Below, piece by piece: positions 41,517 through 52,196 of a stretch of DNA of 64,000 nucleotides. The translations under genes were made by a program, and so were the position numbers. Source of the stretch: Bacteroidota bacterium (GTDB lineage Bacteria; Bacteroidota; Bacteroidia; Flavobacteriales; Flavobacteriaceae); NCBI GenBank assembly GCA_023386585.1, contig JAEWJM010000007.1, positions 62,001 to 126,000 on the forward strand, given 5' to 3'. Within the stretch, counting starts at the first letter, position 1. Every line of letters starts with the position of its first letter. The notes beneath the pieces are model-generated. The model had not been told where the DNA came from. It did not search any database and saw only the letters and a program-made list of their open reading frames with translations.

Positions 41517-43832
41517 ATGAAGAACTACAGTAAAAGACGCGAAGCGCTGCTTTATCACGCCAAGCCTTCGCCGGGTAAGATTAAAGTCGTCCCAACAAAA
41601 AAATACGCCACACAACGCGACCTTTCATTGGCATACTCTCCGGGAGTTGCCGAGCCCTGCCTCGAAATAGCCAAGGAAGTCAATAATGTTTATAAATATA
41701 CCGCAAAAGGAAACCTGGTTGCGGTCATCACCAACGGAACCGCCGTGCTCGGGCTCGGCGATATCGGTCCGGAAGCTTCCAAACCGGTCATGGAGGGAAA
41801 GGCTTTGCTATTTAAGATCTTCGCCGATATTGACGTTTTTGACATTGAGATTGGCACCAAAAATATTGACGAATTCATCGCGACCGTCAAAAACATTTCA
41901 CCCACTTTTGGCGGAATAAACCTCGAAGACATCAAAGCGCCTGAATCGTTCGAAATTGAGCGCCGTCTTGTTGAAGAGCTTAATATTCCGGTTATGCACG
42001 ACGACCAGCACGGCACCGCGATAATTTCTTCGGCAGCATTGCTCAACGCACTCGAGCTCGCCGGGAAAAAAATCGGAGACGTGAAGATCGTCGTATCAGG
42101 AGCCGGTTCAGCGGCTTTGGCATGCACGAACCTCTATATAATGCTCGGCGTCGACCCGAAGAAAATTATAATGTTCGATAAAGACGGTGTGCTTTCGTCC
42201 GAGCGTTCAGACCTTTCCGCAACCCAAAAACAATATGCCTATGCGACTCCGGGAATTTCGCTCGGAGAAGCTCTTAAAGGCGCCGACGTTTTTCTTGGCT
42301 TGTCGGCAGGAAACCTGATGTCGGCCGAAATGCTGATGGGAATGGCTGACAACCCGATCGTTTTCGCAATGGCAAATCCAATTCCGGAGATCGATTACGA
42401 CATCGCTATTGCTGCCCGGAAAGACATCATCATGGCGACGGGCCGTTCCGACCATCCGAATCAGGTGAATAACGTACTTGGATTTCCCTACATCTTTCGG
42501 GGTGCGCTCGACGTTCGGGCGACAAAAATCAACGAGTCAATGAAAATGGCGGCTGTAAAGGCGCTTGCCGCACTCGCCAAGGAAACCGTTCCCGAACAGG
42601 TGAATATTGCGTATGGCGAAACCAAGCTGGTATTCGGGCGCGACTATATCATCCCAAAACCCTTCGACCCGCGATTGATCACAATGGTCGCGCCTGCTGT
42701 CGCAAAAGCCGCGATGGAAAGCGGTGTTGCCCTACAGCCGATCAGCGACTGGAACGCATACGAAGAGGAACTGCTTGAGCGATTGGGTTCCGATAATAAA
42801 ATGGTTCGGTTGCTTACCAACCGCGCCAAAACCGATCCGAAACGCGTCGTATTTGCCGAAGCGGATCATCTCGACGTTTTAAAAGCCGCGCAAATCGTTC
42901 TTGAAGAAGGAATCGCAGTTCCGATATTGCTCGGAAACCGTGAAACCATTCTTGAGCTCAAGGAAGAACTGGGCTTCGACAATGAAGTTATGATAATCGA
43001 TCCCAAAACGGCAATCGAAGACGAACGCCGCAACCGGTACGCCAATACTTTCTGGAAGGCTCGCCAACGACGCGGAATACAGTTGATCGATGCACAAAAA
43101 TGGATGCGTGAACGCAATTATTTCGCTGCAATGATGGTCAATGAAGGCGAAGCAGACGCAGTTGTGTCGGGTTATTCGCGAAGTTATCCCACGGTTGTAA
43201 AGCCGATGATGCAGCTCATTGGAAAAGCTCCGGGAATTTCATTGATCGCCACAACCAATATGATGATGACCAATCGCGGGCCGATGTTTCTTTCGGATAC
43301 CGCGATAAATCCGAATCCGACTTCAGACGATCTTGCCAAGATCGCGCTTATGACGGCAAAGACGGTTCGAATGTTTGGAATCGAACCGGTGATCGCTATG
43401 GTTTCGTATTCCAATTTTGGCTCATCCAACCAGGAAGGCACCAATTTCGTCAGCCGCGCTGTTGCCTATCTGCACAAATATTATCCGGACCTGATCGTTG
43501 ATGGCGAGCTTCAGGCCGACTTTGCGCTGAACCCCGAAATGCTCACCAACAGGTTTCCGTTTTCAAAATTGGCGGGCAAAAAAGTCAACACGCTGATTTT
43601 CCCCAATCTCGACTCGGCGAACATTACCTACAAAATGCTCAAGGAACTGTATAAAGTGGAATCGATCGGGCCGATAATGATGGGAATGGACAAGCCGGTG
43701 CACATTTTCCAGCTTGGCGCGAGGGTCGAGGAGATGGTCAATATGGTAGCCGTTGCAGTTGTCGATGCGCAGGAAAAAGAGAAACGCCGCAAGCGGTGGG
43801 AAGAAGGGAAATTGTCGCCTTCAAACGGTTAA
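41517..43832 (+). CDS. maeB: NADP-dependent malic enzyme with phosphotransacetylase-like domain
   Basis: A 771-residue MaeB-type enzyme that decarboxylates malate to pyruvate and makes NADPH. Residues 1-430 are the malic enzyme (LAYSPGVAEPCLEIA, GDIGPEASKPVMEGKALLFK, PVMHDDQHGTA, and the NADP-binding IVVSGAGSAALAC). Residues 430-760 form a phosphotransacetylase-like domain (RVVFAEADHLDVLKAAQIV, ADAVVSGYSRSYPTVVKP, DTAINPNPTSDDLAKIA). In this class the C-terminal domain serves allosteric control by acetyl-CoA and assembly. It has its own promoter and is followed by ruvA's promoter. Confidence 0.96.
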   Translation: MKNYSKRREALLYHAKPSPGKIKVVPTKKYATQRDLSLAYSPGVAEPCLEIAKEVNNVYKYTAKGNLVAVITNGTAVLGLGDIGPEASKPVMEGKALLFKIFADIDVFDIEIGTKNIDEFIATVKNISPTFGGINLEDIKAPESFEIERRLVEELNIPVMHDDQHGTAIISSAALLNALELAGKKIGDVKIVVSGAGSAALACTNLYIMLGVDPKKIIMFDKDGVLSSERSDLSATQKQYAYATPGISLGEALKGADVFLGLSAGNLMSAEMLMGMADNPIVFAMANPIPEIDYDIAIAARKDIIMATGRSDHPNQVNNVLGFPYIFRGALDVRATKINESMKMAAVKALAALAKETVPEQVNIAYGETKLVFGRDYIIPKPFDPRLITMVAPAVAKAAMESGVALQPISDWNAYEEELLERLGSDNKMVRLLTNRAKTDPKRVVFAEADHLDVLKAAQIVLEEGIAVPILLGNRETILELKEELGFDNEVMIIDPKTAIEDERRNRYANTFWKARQRRGIQLIDAQKWMRERNYFAAMMVNEGEADAVVSGYSRSYPTVVKPMMQLIGKAPGISLIATTNMMMTNRGPMFLSDTAINPNPTSDDLAKIALMTAKTVRMFGIEPVIAMVSYSNFGSSNQEGTNFVSRAVAYLHKYYPDLIVDGELQADFALNPEMLTNRFPFSKLAGKKVNTLIFPNLDSANITYKMLKELYKVESIGPIMMGMDKPVHIFQLGARVEEMVNMVAVAVVDAQEKEKRRKRWEEGKLSPSNG

Positions 43833-43833
43833 T

Positions 43834-43861
43834 TGCACTTAAAGTTTTTTGTTATATTTGG
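43834..43861 (+). promoter_or_regulatory. Promoter of ruvA (and perhaps sprA)
   Basis: TTG at 43834-43836, a 17-base spacer and TATATTTG at 43854-43861, 17 bases before the ruvA ATG. No terminator or further TAnnTTTG separates ruvA from sprA. Confidence 0.7.
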
Positions 43862-43878
43862 CTGATTACAAATCATAG

Positions 43879-44460
43879 ATGATAGCACATTTACAGGGCC
43901 GACTGGTTGAAAAAACACCTACTGAAGTCATCATTGACTGCGGCGGCGTCGGATATCATGTAAACATTTCCCTTCATACTTTTTCGCTGCTCCCCGAATC
44001 GGAAAACATCAGGCTTTTCACACACCTTTTAATCCGTGAAGACGAGCACATACTTTACGGTTTTATGGAGCGCTCCGAAAGGGAATTGTTTCGCCTGCTA
44101 ATTTCGGTTTCAGGAATCGGTGCAGGCATTGCAAGAACTATGTTATCTTCGCTTGAGCCGCGGCAAATCATCGGTGCGCTAGCCAGCGGAAATCTCCCTG
44201 TCATCCAATCGATTAAAGGGATTGGAAGCAAAACAGCGCAAAGGGCAATTCTGGATCTGAGGGACAAAGTGTTAAAAATAGGTTCGCTTGATGAAGTTTC
44301 GCTGATGAGCAGCAATACAAATAAAGACGAGGCGTTATCTGCTTTGGAGGTGCTGGGCTTTAACAAAAAGTTGGCGGAAAAATCCGTCGAAAAAATTGTG
44401 AAGGAAAACCCGGAAGCAACCGTTGAATCAATCATAAAACTAGCCTTAAAAAATTTATAA
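43879..44460 (+). CDS. ruvA: Holliday junction-binding protein RuvA
   Basis: A 193-residue DNA-binding partner of RuvB. The N-terminal OB fold (MIAHLQGRLVEKTPTEVIIDCGGVGYHV), the two helix-hairpin-helix motifs (LLISVSGIGAGIARTML and IQSIKGIGSKTAQRAILDL) and the C-terminal domain III that touches RuvB (KDEALSALEVLGFNKKLAEKSV) are all complete. It has its own promoter, and sprA starts within a few bases of its stop codon. Confidence 0.96.
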   Translation: MIAHLQGRLVEKTPTEVIIDCGGVGYHVNISLHTFSLLPESENIRLFTHLLIREDEHILYGFMERSERELFRLLISVSGIGAGIARTMLSSLEPRQIIGALASGNLPVIQSIKGIGSKTAQRAILDLRDKVLKIGSLDEVSLMSSNTNKDEALSALEVLGFNKKLAEKSVEKIVKENPEATVESIIKLALKNL

Positions 44461-44463
44461 TAC

Positions 44464-47400
44464 TTGAAAACAGTTTACCACAAAATAGTCGGCATGCCTA
44501 AATATGGCCTGTTTTTGCTGTTGCTATTATTTTCTTACAATATTCAGGCTCAGGTTGATGAGGAAGAACAGGATTCTACTGCGACGGGTTATTCCACAGG
44601 ACAGGTTCAAATGGCAAATCCGCCAAGCATTCTCGAGGCTTATACTTACGATCCCGTTACCAACAGGTACGTTTATACCAATACAGTGGACGGATTTAAT
44701 ATCAATTATCCAATAATTCTCACTCCGGACGAATACCATGAGTTGATGTTGCGCGAGTCGATGCGTAAGTATTTCAAACAGAAATCAGACGCAATTGACG
44801 GCAAAAAAGAAGGCGCCGAGGAAGCAAAAAAGGATCTGTTGCCACGGTATTATGTGAATTCCGGATTTTTTGAAACGATTTTCGGCGGCAACACGATCGA
44901 CGTCAAGCCAACCGGGTCAGTCGAAATGGATCTTGGCGTACGTTATACCAAACAAGACAATCCGTCGCTGTCGCCGCGAAACCGTTCCAGCACGACTTTC
45001 GATTTCGACCAGCGAATCAGCATGAGCCTCATGGGAAAGGTCGGTACGCGATTGTCGGTCAACGTAAATTACGACACCGAATCGACCTTTGCATTCCAGA
45101 ACCTCATAAAGCTTGAATACACGCCTACCGAAGACGATATCGTCCAGAAGATCGAAGTCGGAAATGTCAGCCTTCCGCTCAACAGCTCGCTTATTCGCGG
45201 CGCCCAAAGCCTTTTCGGTGTAAAGGCGCAACTCCAGTTTGGAAAGACAACAGTAACCGGAGTCTTTTCGGAACAAAAAAGCCAAACGCGGTCAGTAACA
45301 GCGCAAGGCGGCGGTACAGTGCAGGATTTTGAGTTGTACGGACTCGACTATGATTCTGACCGGCACTTTTTTCTTTCACAATATTTCCGGAGCAGGTACG
45401 ACGAATCGCTTCGAAATTACCCGCTGATCGACAGCCGCGTGCAGATCACCCGAATTGAAGTCTGGGTTACCAACCGCCAGAATCGCGTCAACACGACCAA
45501 CAACAACCTTCGCAACATTATCGCTTTGCAGGATCTGGGAGAAACCCAACTGACTAACTATTCCGATCCAGTTGTTGTGCTGAACCCGCCGCCGGCCGGC
45601 TTTTTTAATATTGTACAGCCGCCGAATGCGAGCGAAGCGCCACGTGATTTTGACCTTCCAACCGACAACGAGAACAACGATTTTAACCCGGAGCAAATCG
45701 GACAGCCGGGAAGCTTGCTCAACAACAACATTCGGGAAATTGTAACTGCATCCGCTGGATTCAACACAATTACCGCAAGTGAAGGCCAGGATTACGCGAA
45801 GCTTGAAAATGCAAGAAAACTTTCAGCAAACGAATTTACCTTTAATCCACAGCTTGGATATATTTCATTACAACAAAAACTAGCAAACGATGAAGTGCTT
45901 GCCGTAGCGTACCAATATACGATTGGTGATAAAGTATATCAGGTCGGAGAATTCGGGACCGATGGAGTCGACGCCACCACTACCGGGCCAACCGATCCAA
46001 ATACCAACCAACCGACAACCGTCAGCACCCAAAGCCTGATCCTCAAAATGCTTAAGAGCAACCTGACGAACGTCAATAACCCGGTTTGGAACCTCATGAT
46101 GAAGAACATCTACCAGATTCCGGGCGCTTTCCAGCTTGAGCAGGAAGATTTCAGGTTCAATATTCTTTATACCGACCCTTCGCCGTTAAATTACATCACC
46201 CCGGTTGCAGGAACCCCATTCCCTGCAAACCCTCCGGTTGCCGAGACGCCGCTACTCAAAGTATTCAACCTCGATCGCCTGAACTACAACAACGACCCGC
46301 AAACCGGCGGCGATGGTTTTTTTGTCTTCATTCCCGGACTTACCGTCCATTCGCAGAATGGACGCCTGATTTTTACGACTGTTGAACCTTTTGGTCGCAC
46401 GTTGTTTGAAAAGCTTCGGCTCACTCCCGGCGAGGATTACAACAACAACGTTTACAACCCGAACCAGTCGAAATACGTTTTCCGCAGCATGTATCGCACG
46501 ACGCAGGCAGCGGCTTTGCAGGAAAGCGATAAGAATAAATTCCAACTCAAAGGCCGATTCAAATCGACCGGTGGCGATGGAATTCCGATTGGCGCTTTCA
46601 ATGTTCCGCGTGGATCGGTAGTGGTTACCGCCGGCGGGCGCGTACTCGTGGAAGGTGTCGACTATAGCGTAAACTATCAGCTTGGCCGCGTGCAGATTCT
46701 CGATCCGTCGCTTCAGGCATCGAACACGCCAATCGAGGTTTCGGTAGAAAATAATTCCGTGTTTGGACAGCAAACGCGGCGCTTCATGGGAATTAATGTA
46801 GAACACAAATTCTCAGATAAATTCCTGGTTGGTGCAACTTTCCTGAAAATGACCGAAAGGCCGTTCACACAGAAATCGAACTACGGACAGGAATCGGTGA
46901 ACAACAGCATCTTTGGCGTGAATGCAAATTATTCAACCGAAGTTCCGTTCCTGACCCGAATGGTGAACAAGCTTCCGAATATCGATACCGATGTTCCTTC
47001 GAACATATCGCTTCGTGGCGAGTTCGCGTTCCTGAAACCCGATACTCCGAAGGCCGATAAATTTGAGGGCGAATCGACTGTTTATGTTGACGATTTTGAA
47101 GGATCGCAGACAACGATCGACCTGCGTTCACCATTCTCATGGAGCCTTTCCAGCGTTCCGGTTTGGGATGCAACGCAAAGCGCAGGCGATTACTCCGATT
47201 TTGGCGCTGCGCTGAACGGGCTCGATTACGGATTTAAGCGCGCGAAACTTTCGTGGTACAGCATTGACCCGATATTTTATGCGGATACTCCGGGCGGACT
47301 TTCACCGCAGGACATCGGCTATAACACGACGCGTCGAATCTACAGCGAAGAATTGTATCCGGTAACCGATATTGCTCCGGGGCAATCGCAGGTAATCAAT

Positions 47401-50400
47401 ACGCTCGACCTTACGTATTATCCAACAGAACGCGGTCCGTTTAACTACAATCCTGCAGTTGCCGGCGGTACCGAATTCACTCCCGCGGCTGCGCAGGAGA
47501 ATTTTGGCGGGATCATGCGTGCTATCAACTCCACCAACTTTGAACAGGCCAACGTTGAATACATCCAGTTTTGGCTTCTTGATCCATACGTAGATACCAC
47601 GAACCCGAGCGCGCCGCCAATTACAAACACCGGAAAAATTTTCTTCGACCTCGGACAAATTTCCGAAGACGTGCTGAAAGATGGGCGCAAGCAGTTTGAA
47701 AACGGGCTTGGGCCGGGAGAAATTCTCGTTTCACCACAACCAATTTGGGGTAACGTTCCGGCATCTCAATCGCTGATCTATGCTTTCGACACCGATGCGA
47801 ACAATCGTTCAAATCAGGATATCGGTCTCGACGGTCTGAAAGATGCCGAGGAAGGCGCAAAATTCCCTGCCTTTGCCGGCGAGGAAGATCCATCGCAGGA
47901 CAATTACAAGTATTTCCTTAGCGCCGACGGTTCTGTTATTGAGCGGTACCGTAGGTATAATGGCACCGAGGGCAACTCTCCTGTAGATGTTGGCTCAAAC
48001 GATCGCGGCGCGACGACGGTTCCGGATGTGGAAGACATCAACAGGGACAATACAATGAACACCATCAACGCCTATTTCGAATACGGAATTAACCTTCGCC
48101 CGAATATCCAGAAAGGCGATCCCGATCAGCCGTATGTTGCCGATATCATGGAAACGCAGGCGACAAATCTTCCAAATGGCGCTGCCGGTCCGGTAACTGC
48201 CCGTTGGATCCAGTACAAAATTCCAATTGCCGATGTTCAGAACACAATTGGCGGAATTGCCGATTTCAGGACAATCAATTTCATGCGGATTTTCATGACC
48301 GGTTTCAGCGACGATATCACGGTGCGTTTTGGAGCGCTCGATCTGGTTCGCGGTGAATGGAGAAGATATGTGAACACACTTGACCAAAACGATACCGACC
48401 CGACTGACGACAACACGGGCTTCGATGTTCAATCGGTAAACATCCAGGAAAACGGAAACCGCGTGCCGATTCATTACGTTTCACCACCGGGTGTGGTTCG
48501 CGAAGAAGTTTCTGCCGGAAATTCGATCATCCAGCAGAACGAGCAATCACTCTCGCTTCGCGCAACCGGCGAAGGCCTTGAACCAAACGACTCGCGGGCA
48601 GTGTTTAAAAACGTCAGTGTCGATATGCGCCAGTTCAAGAAACTGAAAATGTTCCTTCACGCTGAAGCCATCGCCGGCGATCTTCCGTTGCAGGATGATG
48701 AAATGGTTGGTTTTATCCGGTTTGGTAACGACTTTACGCAGAACTTCTACGAAGTCGAGATTCCATTAAAAACTACTGCATTCGGCGCTTTGTCTGAAGA
48801 AGAAATATGGCCGGATGCAAACGAAATCGACCTTTCGCTCGACTTGCTGACCAAACTGAAGATTTTGTCGAACGGTCCAAACTCGCCCATCGAAGATATC
48901 AACGGAATAAAATATGTCAACGAAGGCGAACTTGATCCATCCCATGCGGGACGGCCAAACGAGCTGCGACTTGGTATCCGCGGTAACCCGAATTTTGGAT
49001 TGGTACGTACGCTGATGGTCGGTATAAAAAACAATACCCAGAACCCGCTGATTCCTTCCGACGTTTCATTGACGCCGCGGGATATTACCGGTGAAGTCTG
49101 GTTCAACGAGCTCAGGCTTTCCGATATGGACAATAAAGGTGGTTGGGCAACTGTGGTCAACCTCGACTCGAATGTGGCTGATTTTGCTACGGTTTCCGCT
49201 ACCGGAAGAATGAGCACGATCGGATTTGGCTCGCTTGAAGAAGGCCCGAATGAACGCAGCCGTGAAGATGTGAAACAATATAATATCGTCACTAATTTCA
49301 GCCTTGGAAAATTGCTCCCGAAGAAATGGGGACTCAACATTCCGTTCAACTATGCGGTTGGCGAAGAAATCATCACGCCGGAATATGATCCGTTCAATCA
49401 GGACATCAGGCTTGATCAACTGCTGGACAATACGGTGAGTTCTGCCGAGCGCGACAACATCCGCGAACGCGCAATTGATTACACCAAACGCACCAGCATC
49501 AACTTTATCGGTGTGAGGAAAGAAAGGGCGCCGCAGCAAAAACCGCACGTTTACGATCCGGAAAACCTGACGCTTTCGTACTCTTACAACGAAACGGAAC
49601 GCCATGATTTTGAGATTGAAGATTATAAAGACCAACAGGTAAACACAACGGTGGATTACGCCTATACTTTCCAGCCGAAGCCAATCGAGCCGTTCAAGAA
49701 GACGAAGTTCATGAAGAAAAGCAGTTATTGGAAGCTGCTGAGCGATTTTAATTTCAATTACCTTCCGTCGAATATCTCATTCAACACCAACATCCTGCGG
49801 CAGTACAACAGACAGCAGTTCCGCCAGATTGATGTCGAAGGAATTGGGATCGACCCGCTTTACAGGCGAAACTTCCTGTTCAATTATCAATACGGATTCA
49901 ACTACAACCTGACCAAGTCGCTCAAGCTGAGCTATACGGTTTCGACGAGCAATATTGTCCGAAATTACATCGATGACAACAACGTTCCTGACAACAGCGT
50001 CACGATTTGGGATGATTATTTTGAGGTCGGCGATCCTAACCAGCGCAATCAACAACTCGTACTGAATTACGAACTGCCGATCAATAAGATTCCGTTTTTG
50101 AGTTTCGTGAAGGCCAATTACACTTACACAGGCGATTACAACTGGCAGCGTGCATCGTTGTCGCTCGCGAGTGTGGAATCGGATGGCATTTATTACAACC
50201 TTGGAAACACCATTCAGAATGCCGCGTCGCACAGGCTGAACACAGCTCTGAACATGGATGCGTTTTACAAGTACATCGGCCTGAATAAGATAAAAGCAGC
50301 GCCGGCAAAACCTGCAGCGGCGCCGAAACCGGGCGAAAAGATCGTGAACACCGCACAGCCGCAGGCAAAAACAGGCAACTTGTTTGTCAATGGACTTGTG

Positions 50401-51753
50401 GGCGTTTTGACGAGTGTCAAGAATATACAAATTAATTATACCGAAAACAGGGGAACGGTTCTTCCGGGATACTTGCCGGGAATCGGATTTTTGGGAACTT
50501 CCAAGCCGTCGGTCGGATTTGTTCTCGGTTCGCAGGACGATATACGGTATGAAGCCGCGAAGAACGGATGGCTGACCACTTATCCTGAATTCAACCAAAA
50601 CTTCACTCAGGTCACAAACAAGCTTTTGAACGTTACTGCCAATATGGATCTGTTTCCGGACTTCAAGATCGATCTCACCGCGGATCGGGCGTATTCGGAA
50701 AATTTCTCTGAGCAATACGATGTTACCGATGGCAATTACAACTCGCGTTCGCCATACACTTTTGGAAACTTCTCGATTTCAACAGTGATGTTAAAAACCG
50801 CTTTCCGCGCCAGCGATGAGAATGGATCGTCTGCGTTCAGTGATTTCCGCGGAAACAGGATCATCATCGCCGACAGGCTGGCGGAGAGCTATTACGGTTC
50901 GAATTCTTTCCCTCGCGATGCTGAAGGTTATCCGATAGGCTTTGGCAAAAACAGCCAGGCAGTTCTGTTGCCGTCTTTCCTTGCGGCATACACCGGAACC
51001 GGATTGTTCAACTCGGCAACCGGCGAAGCGGCAAAAGATGTGTCGCTGGGCGCTTTCCGGAATTTCCCGATTCCGAACTGGACGGTGAAGTACAGCGGAC
51101 TGATGCGCTACAAGTTCTTTAAGGATAATTTCAAGCGATTCTCATTCCAGCACGGATACAGAGCTTCGTATACGTTGAATTCCTTCCGGTCGAACTTCGA
51201 ATACGATCTTAATCCGAACGGAACCGATGCCAGTGGAAACTTCAATAACAAGCTGATCATTTCGAACATCAACCTTGTTGAACAGTTCAACCCGCTGATC
51301 CGCGTTGATTTTGAAATGAAGAATTCGATAAAAATCCTCGCCGAAATGAAAAAAGACCGTGCACTTTCGATGAGTTTCGACAATAATTTGCTTACCGAGG
51401 TAAAAGGCGTCGAATACGGAATCGGTCTTGGATATCGCTTTAAAGATGTTATCATTTCTTCAAGGCTCGCCGATAATCCAATGGGAATCATCAAGAGCGA
51501 CATCAACATTAAAGTCGATCTTTCGTACCGGAACAACCAAACCATTGTGCGTTACCTCGATTATGAGAACAACCAGCTTGCGGGTGGACAGAATATCTGG
51601 TCGGCTAAGCTCACAGCGGATTATGCTTTCAGCAAGAATTTGACGGCGATTTTCTATTACGATCACTCGTTCTCGAAAGCGGTCATTTCCACCTCATTCC
51701 CGATGACAAATATCCGGTCGGGATTCACGTTGCGGTATAATTTCGGAAACTAA
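44464..51753 (+). CDS. sprA: Gliding motility / type IX secretion outer-membrane translocon SprA
   Basis: A 2429-residue outer-membrane protein that forms the very large single-chain beta-barrel pore of the type IX secretion system, needed for gliding in Flavobacterium. The N-terminus has a signal peptide (LFLLLLLFSYNIQAQ). The body is made of beta-rich repeats with many Asn, Tyr and aromatic girdle positions; recognisable parts are GSVEMDLGVRYTKQDNPSLS, SMSLMGKVGTRLSVNVNYD, YVDDFEGSQTTIDLRSPFSW and the C-terminal strand GFTLRYNFGN. The start is TTG 44464, 3 bases after ruvA, or ATG 44494; both keep the signal peptide. An Ala/Pro/Lys-rich insert lies near residue 1945. It is by far the longest gene in the window. 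Confidence 0.93.
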   Translation: MKTVYHKIVGMPKYGLFLLLLLFSYNIQAQVDEEEQDSTATGYSTGQVQMANPPSILEAYTYDPVTNRYVYTNTVDGFNINYPIILTPDEYHELMLRESMRKYFKQKSDAIDGKKEGAEEAKKDLLPRYYVNSGFFETIFGGNTIDVKPTGSVEMDLGVRYTKQDNPSLSPRNRSSTTFDFDQRISMSLMGKVGTRLSVNVNYDTESTFAFQNLIKLEYTPTEDDIVQKIEVGNVSLPLNSSLIRGAQSLFGVKAQLQFGKTTVTGVFSEQKSQTRSVTAQGGGTVQDFELYGLDYDSDRHFFLSQYFRSRYDESLRNYPLIDSRVQITRIEVWVTNRQNRVNTTNNNLRNIIALQDLGETQLTNYSDPVVVLNPPPAGFFNIVQPPNASEAPRDFDLPTDNENNDFNPEQIGQPGSLLNNNIREIVTASAGFNTITASEGQDYAKLENARKLSANEFTFNPQLGYISLQQKLANDEVLAVAYQYTIGDKVYQVGEFGTDGVDATTTGPTDPNTNQPTTVSTQSLILKMLKSNLTNVNNPVWNLMMKNIYQIPGAFQLEQEDFRFNILYTDPSPLNYITPVAGTPFPANPPVAETPLLKVFNLDRLNYNNDPQTGGDGFFVFIPGLTVHSQNGRLIFTTVEPFGRTLFEKLRLTPGEDYNNNVYNPNQSKYVFRSMYRTTQAAALQESDKNKFQLKGRFKSTGGDGIPIGAFNVPRGSVVVTAGGRVLVEGVDYSVNYQLGRVQILDPSLQASNTPIEVSVENNSVFGQQTRRFMGINVEHKFSDKFLVGATFLKMTERPFTQKSNYGQESVNNSIFGVNANYSTEVPFLTRMVNKLPNIDTDVPSNISLRGEFAFLKPDTPKADKFEGESTVYVDDFEGSQTTIDLRSPFSWSLSSVPVWDATQSAGDYSDFGAALNGLDYGFKRAKLSWYSIDPIFYADTPGGLSPQDIGYNTTRRIYSEELYPVTDIAPGQSQVINTLDLTYYPTERGPFNYNPAVAGGTEFTPAAAQENFGGIMRAINSTNFEQANVEYIQFWLLDPYVDTTNPSAPPITNTGKIFFDLGQISEDVLKDGRKQFENGLGPGEILVSPQPIWGNVPASQSLIYAFDTDANNRSNQDIGLDGLKDAEEGAKFPAFAGEEDPSQDNYKYFLSADGSVIERYRRYNGTEGNSPVDVGSNDRGATTVPDVEDINRDNTMNTINAYFEYGINLRPNIQKGDPDQPYVADIMETQATNLPNGAAGPVTARWIQYKIPIADVQNTIGGIADFRTINFMRIFMTGFSDDITVRFGALDLVRGEWRRYVNTLDQNDTDPTDDNTGFDVQSVNIQENGNRVPIHYVSPPGVVREEVSAGNSIIQQNEQSLSLRATGEGLEPNDSRAVFKNVSVDMRQFKKLKMFLHAEAIAGDLPLQDDEMVGFIRFGNDFTQNFYEVEIPLKTTAFGALSEEEIWPDANEIDLSLDLLTKLKILSNGPNSPIEDINGIKYVNEGELDPSHAGRPNELRLGIRGNPNFGLVRTLMVGIKNNTQNPLIPSDVSLTPRDITGEVWFNELRLSDMDNKGGWATVVNLDSNVADFATVSATGRMSTIGFGSLEEGPNERSREDVKQYNIVTNFSLGKLLPKKWGLNIPFNYAVGEEIITPEYDPFNQDIRLDQLLDNTVSSAERDNIRERAIDYTKRTSINFIGVRKERAPQQKPHVYDPENLTLSYSYNETERHDFEIEDYKDQQVNTTVDYAYTFQPKPIEPFKKTKFMKKSSYWKLLSDFNFNYLPSNISFNTNILRQYNRQQFRQIDVEGIGIDPLYRRNFLFNYQYGFNYNLTKSLKLSYTVSTSNIVRNYIDDNNVPDNSVTIWDDYFEVGDPNQRNQQLVLNYELPINKIPFLSFVKANYTYTGDYNWQRASLSLASVESDGIYYNLGNTIQNAASHRLNTALNMDAFYKYIGLNKIKAAPAKPAAAPKPGEKIVNTAQPQAKTGNLFVNGLVGVLTSVKNIQINYTENRGTVLPGYLPGIGFLGTSKPSVGFVLGSQDDIRYEAAKNGWLTTYPEFNQNFTQVTNKLLNVTANMDLFPDFKIDLTADRAYSENFSEQYDVTDGNYNSRSPYTFGNFSISTVMLKTAFRASDENGSSAFSDFRGNRIIIADRLAESYYGSNSFPRDAEGYPIGFGKNSQAVLLPSFLAAYTGTGLFNSATGEAAKDVSLGAFRNFPIPNWTVKYSGLMRYKFFKDNFKRFSFQHGYRASYTLNSFRSNFEYDLNPNGTDASGNFNNKLIISNINLVEQFNPLIRVDFEMKNSIKILAEMKKDRALSMSFDNNLLTEVKGVEYGIGLGYRFKDVIISSRLADNPMGIIKSDINIKVDLSYRNNQTIVRYLDYENNQLAGGQNIWSAKLTADYAFSKNLTAIFYYDHSFSKAVISTSFPMTNIRSGFTLRYNFGN

Positions 51754-51765
51754 TTGCAAAAACGT

Positions 51766-51796
51766 TTTCGGATAACCGCAGTAAGATTTAAATTTG
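51766..51796 (+). promoter_or_regulatory. Promoter of gcvH
   Basis: TTTCG at 51766-51770, an 18-base spacer and TAAATTTG at 51789-51796, 20 bases before the gcvH ATG. Confidence 0.6.
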
Positions 51797-51815
51797 CGTC
51801 ACTAATTAACAAACC

Positions 51816-52196
51816 ATGAACATACCTTCACACCTGAAATACACCAAAGACCACGAATGGGTTAGCCTTGACGGCGAAATCGCAACAGTTGGAATTACGG
51901 ATTTTGCCCAGAAAGAACTTGGCGATATCGTTTATGTTGAAGTGGAAACGCTTGATCAGACACTTGACAAAGAGGAAGTGTTTGGAACCGTTGAAGCTGT
52001 AAAGACAGTTTCCGACCTTTTCCTTCCTTTGGCGGGCGAAATCGTTGAATTCAATGAAGACCTTGAGCGCAACCCGGAAACCGTAAACAGCGATCCGTAT
52101 GGAAAGGGCTGGATGATCAAGATAAAAGTGTCCGATGCTGCTGACTTTGATTCGTTACTTTCCGATGTCGACTACAAGGCGCTCATTGGCGGGTAA
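51816..52196 (+). CDS. gcvH: Glycine cleavage system H protein
   Basis: A 126-residue lipoyl carrier that shuttles the aminomethyl group between P, T and L proteins of glycine cleavage. The lipoylation site is K63 in FGTVEAVKTVSDLF, with the usual YTKDHEWV start and ITDFAQKELGDIVYVE. The other gcv genes are not in this window. Its 3' end overlaps the VanZ-like gene by 32 bases in another frame. Confidence 0.97.
   Translation: MNIPSHLKYTKDHEWVSLDGEIATVGITDFAQKELGDIVYVEVETLDQTLDKEEVFGTVEAVKTVSDLFLPLAGEIVEFNEDLERNPETVNSDPYGKGWMIKIKVSDAADFDSLLSDVDYKALIGG

Noticed and set aside
49777..50715. Long open frame of 312 codons on the minus strand opposite sprA
   Set aside because: It is the antisense shadow of a real beta-barrel gene. 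The translation has no motif, an odd Arg/Val/Ile-rich composition, and other shadow frames of the same kind lie along sprA.
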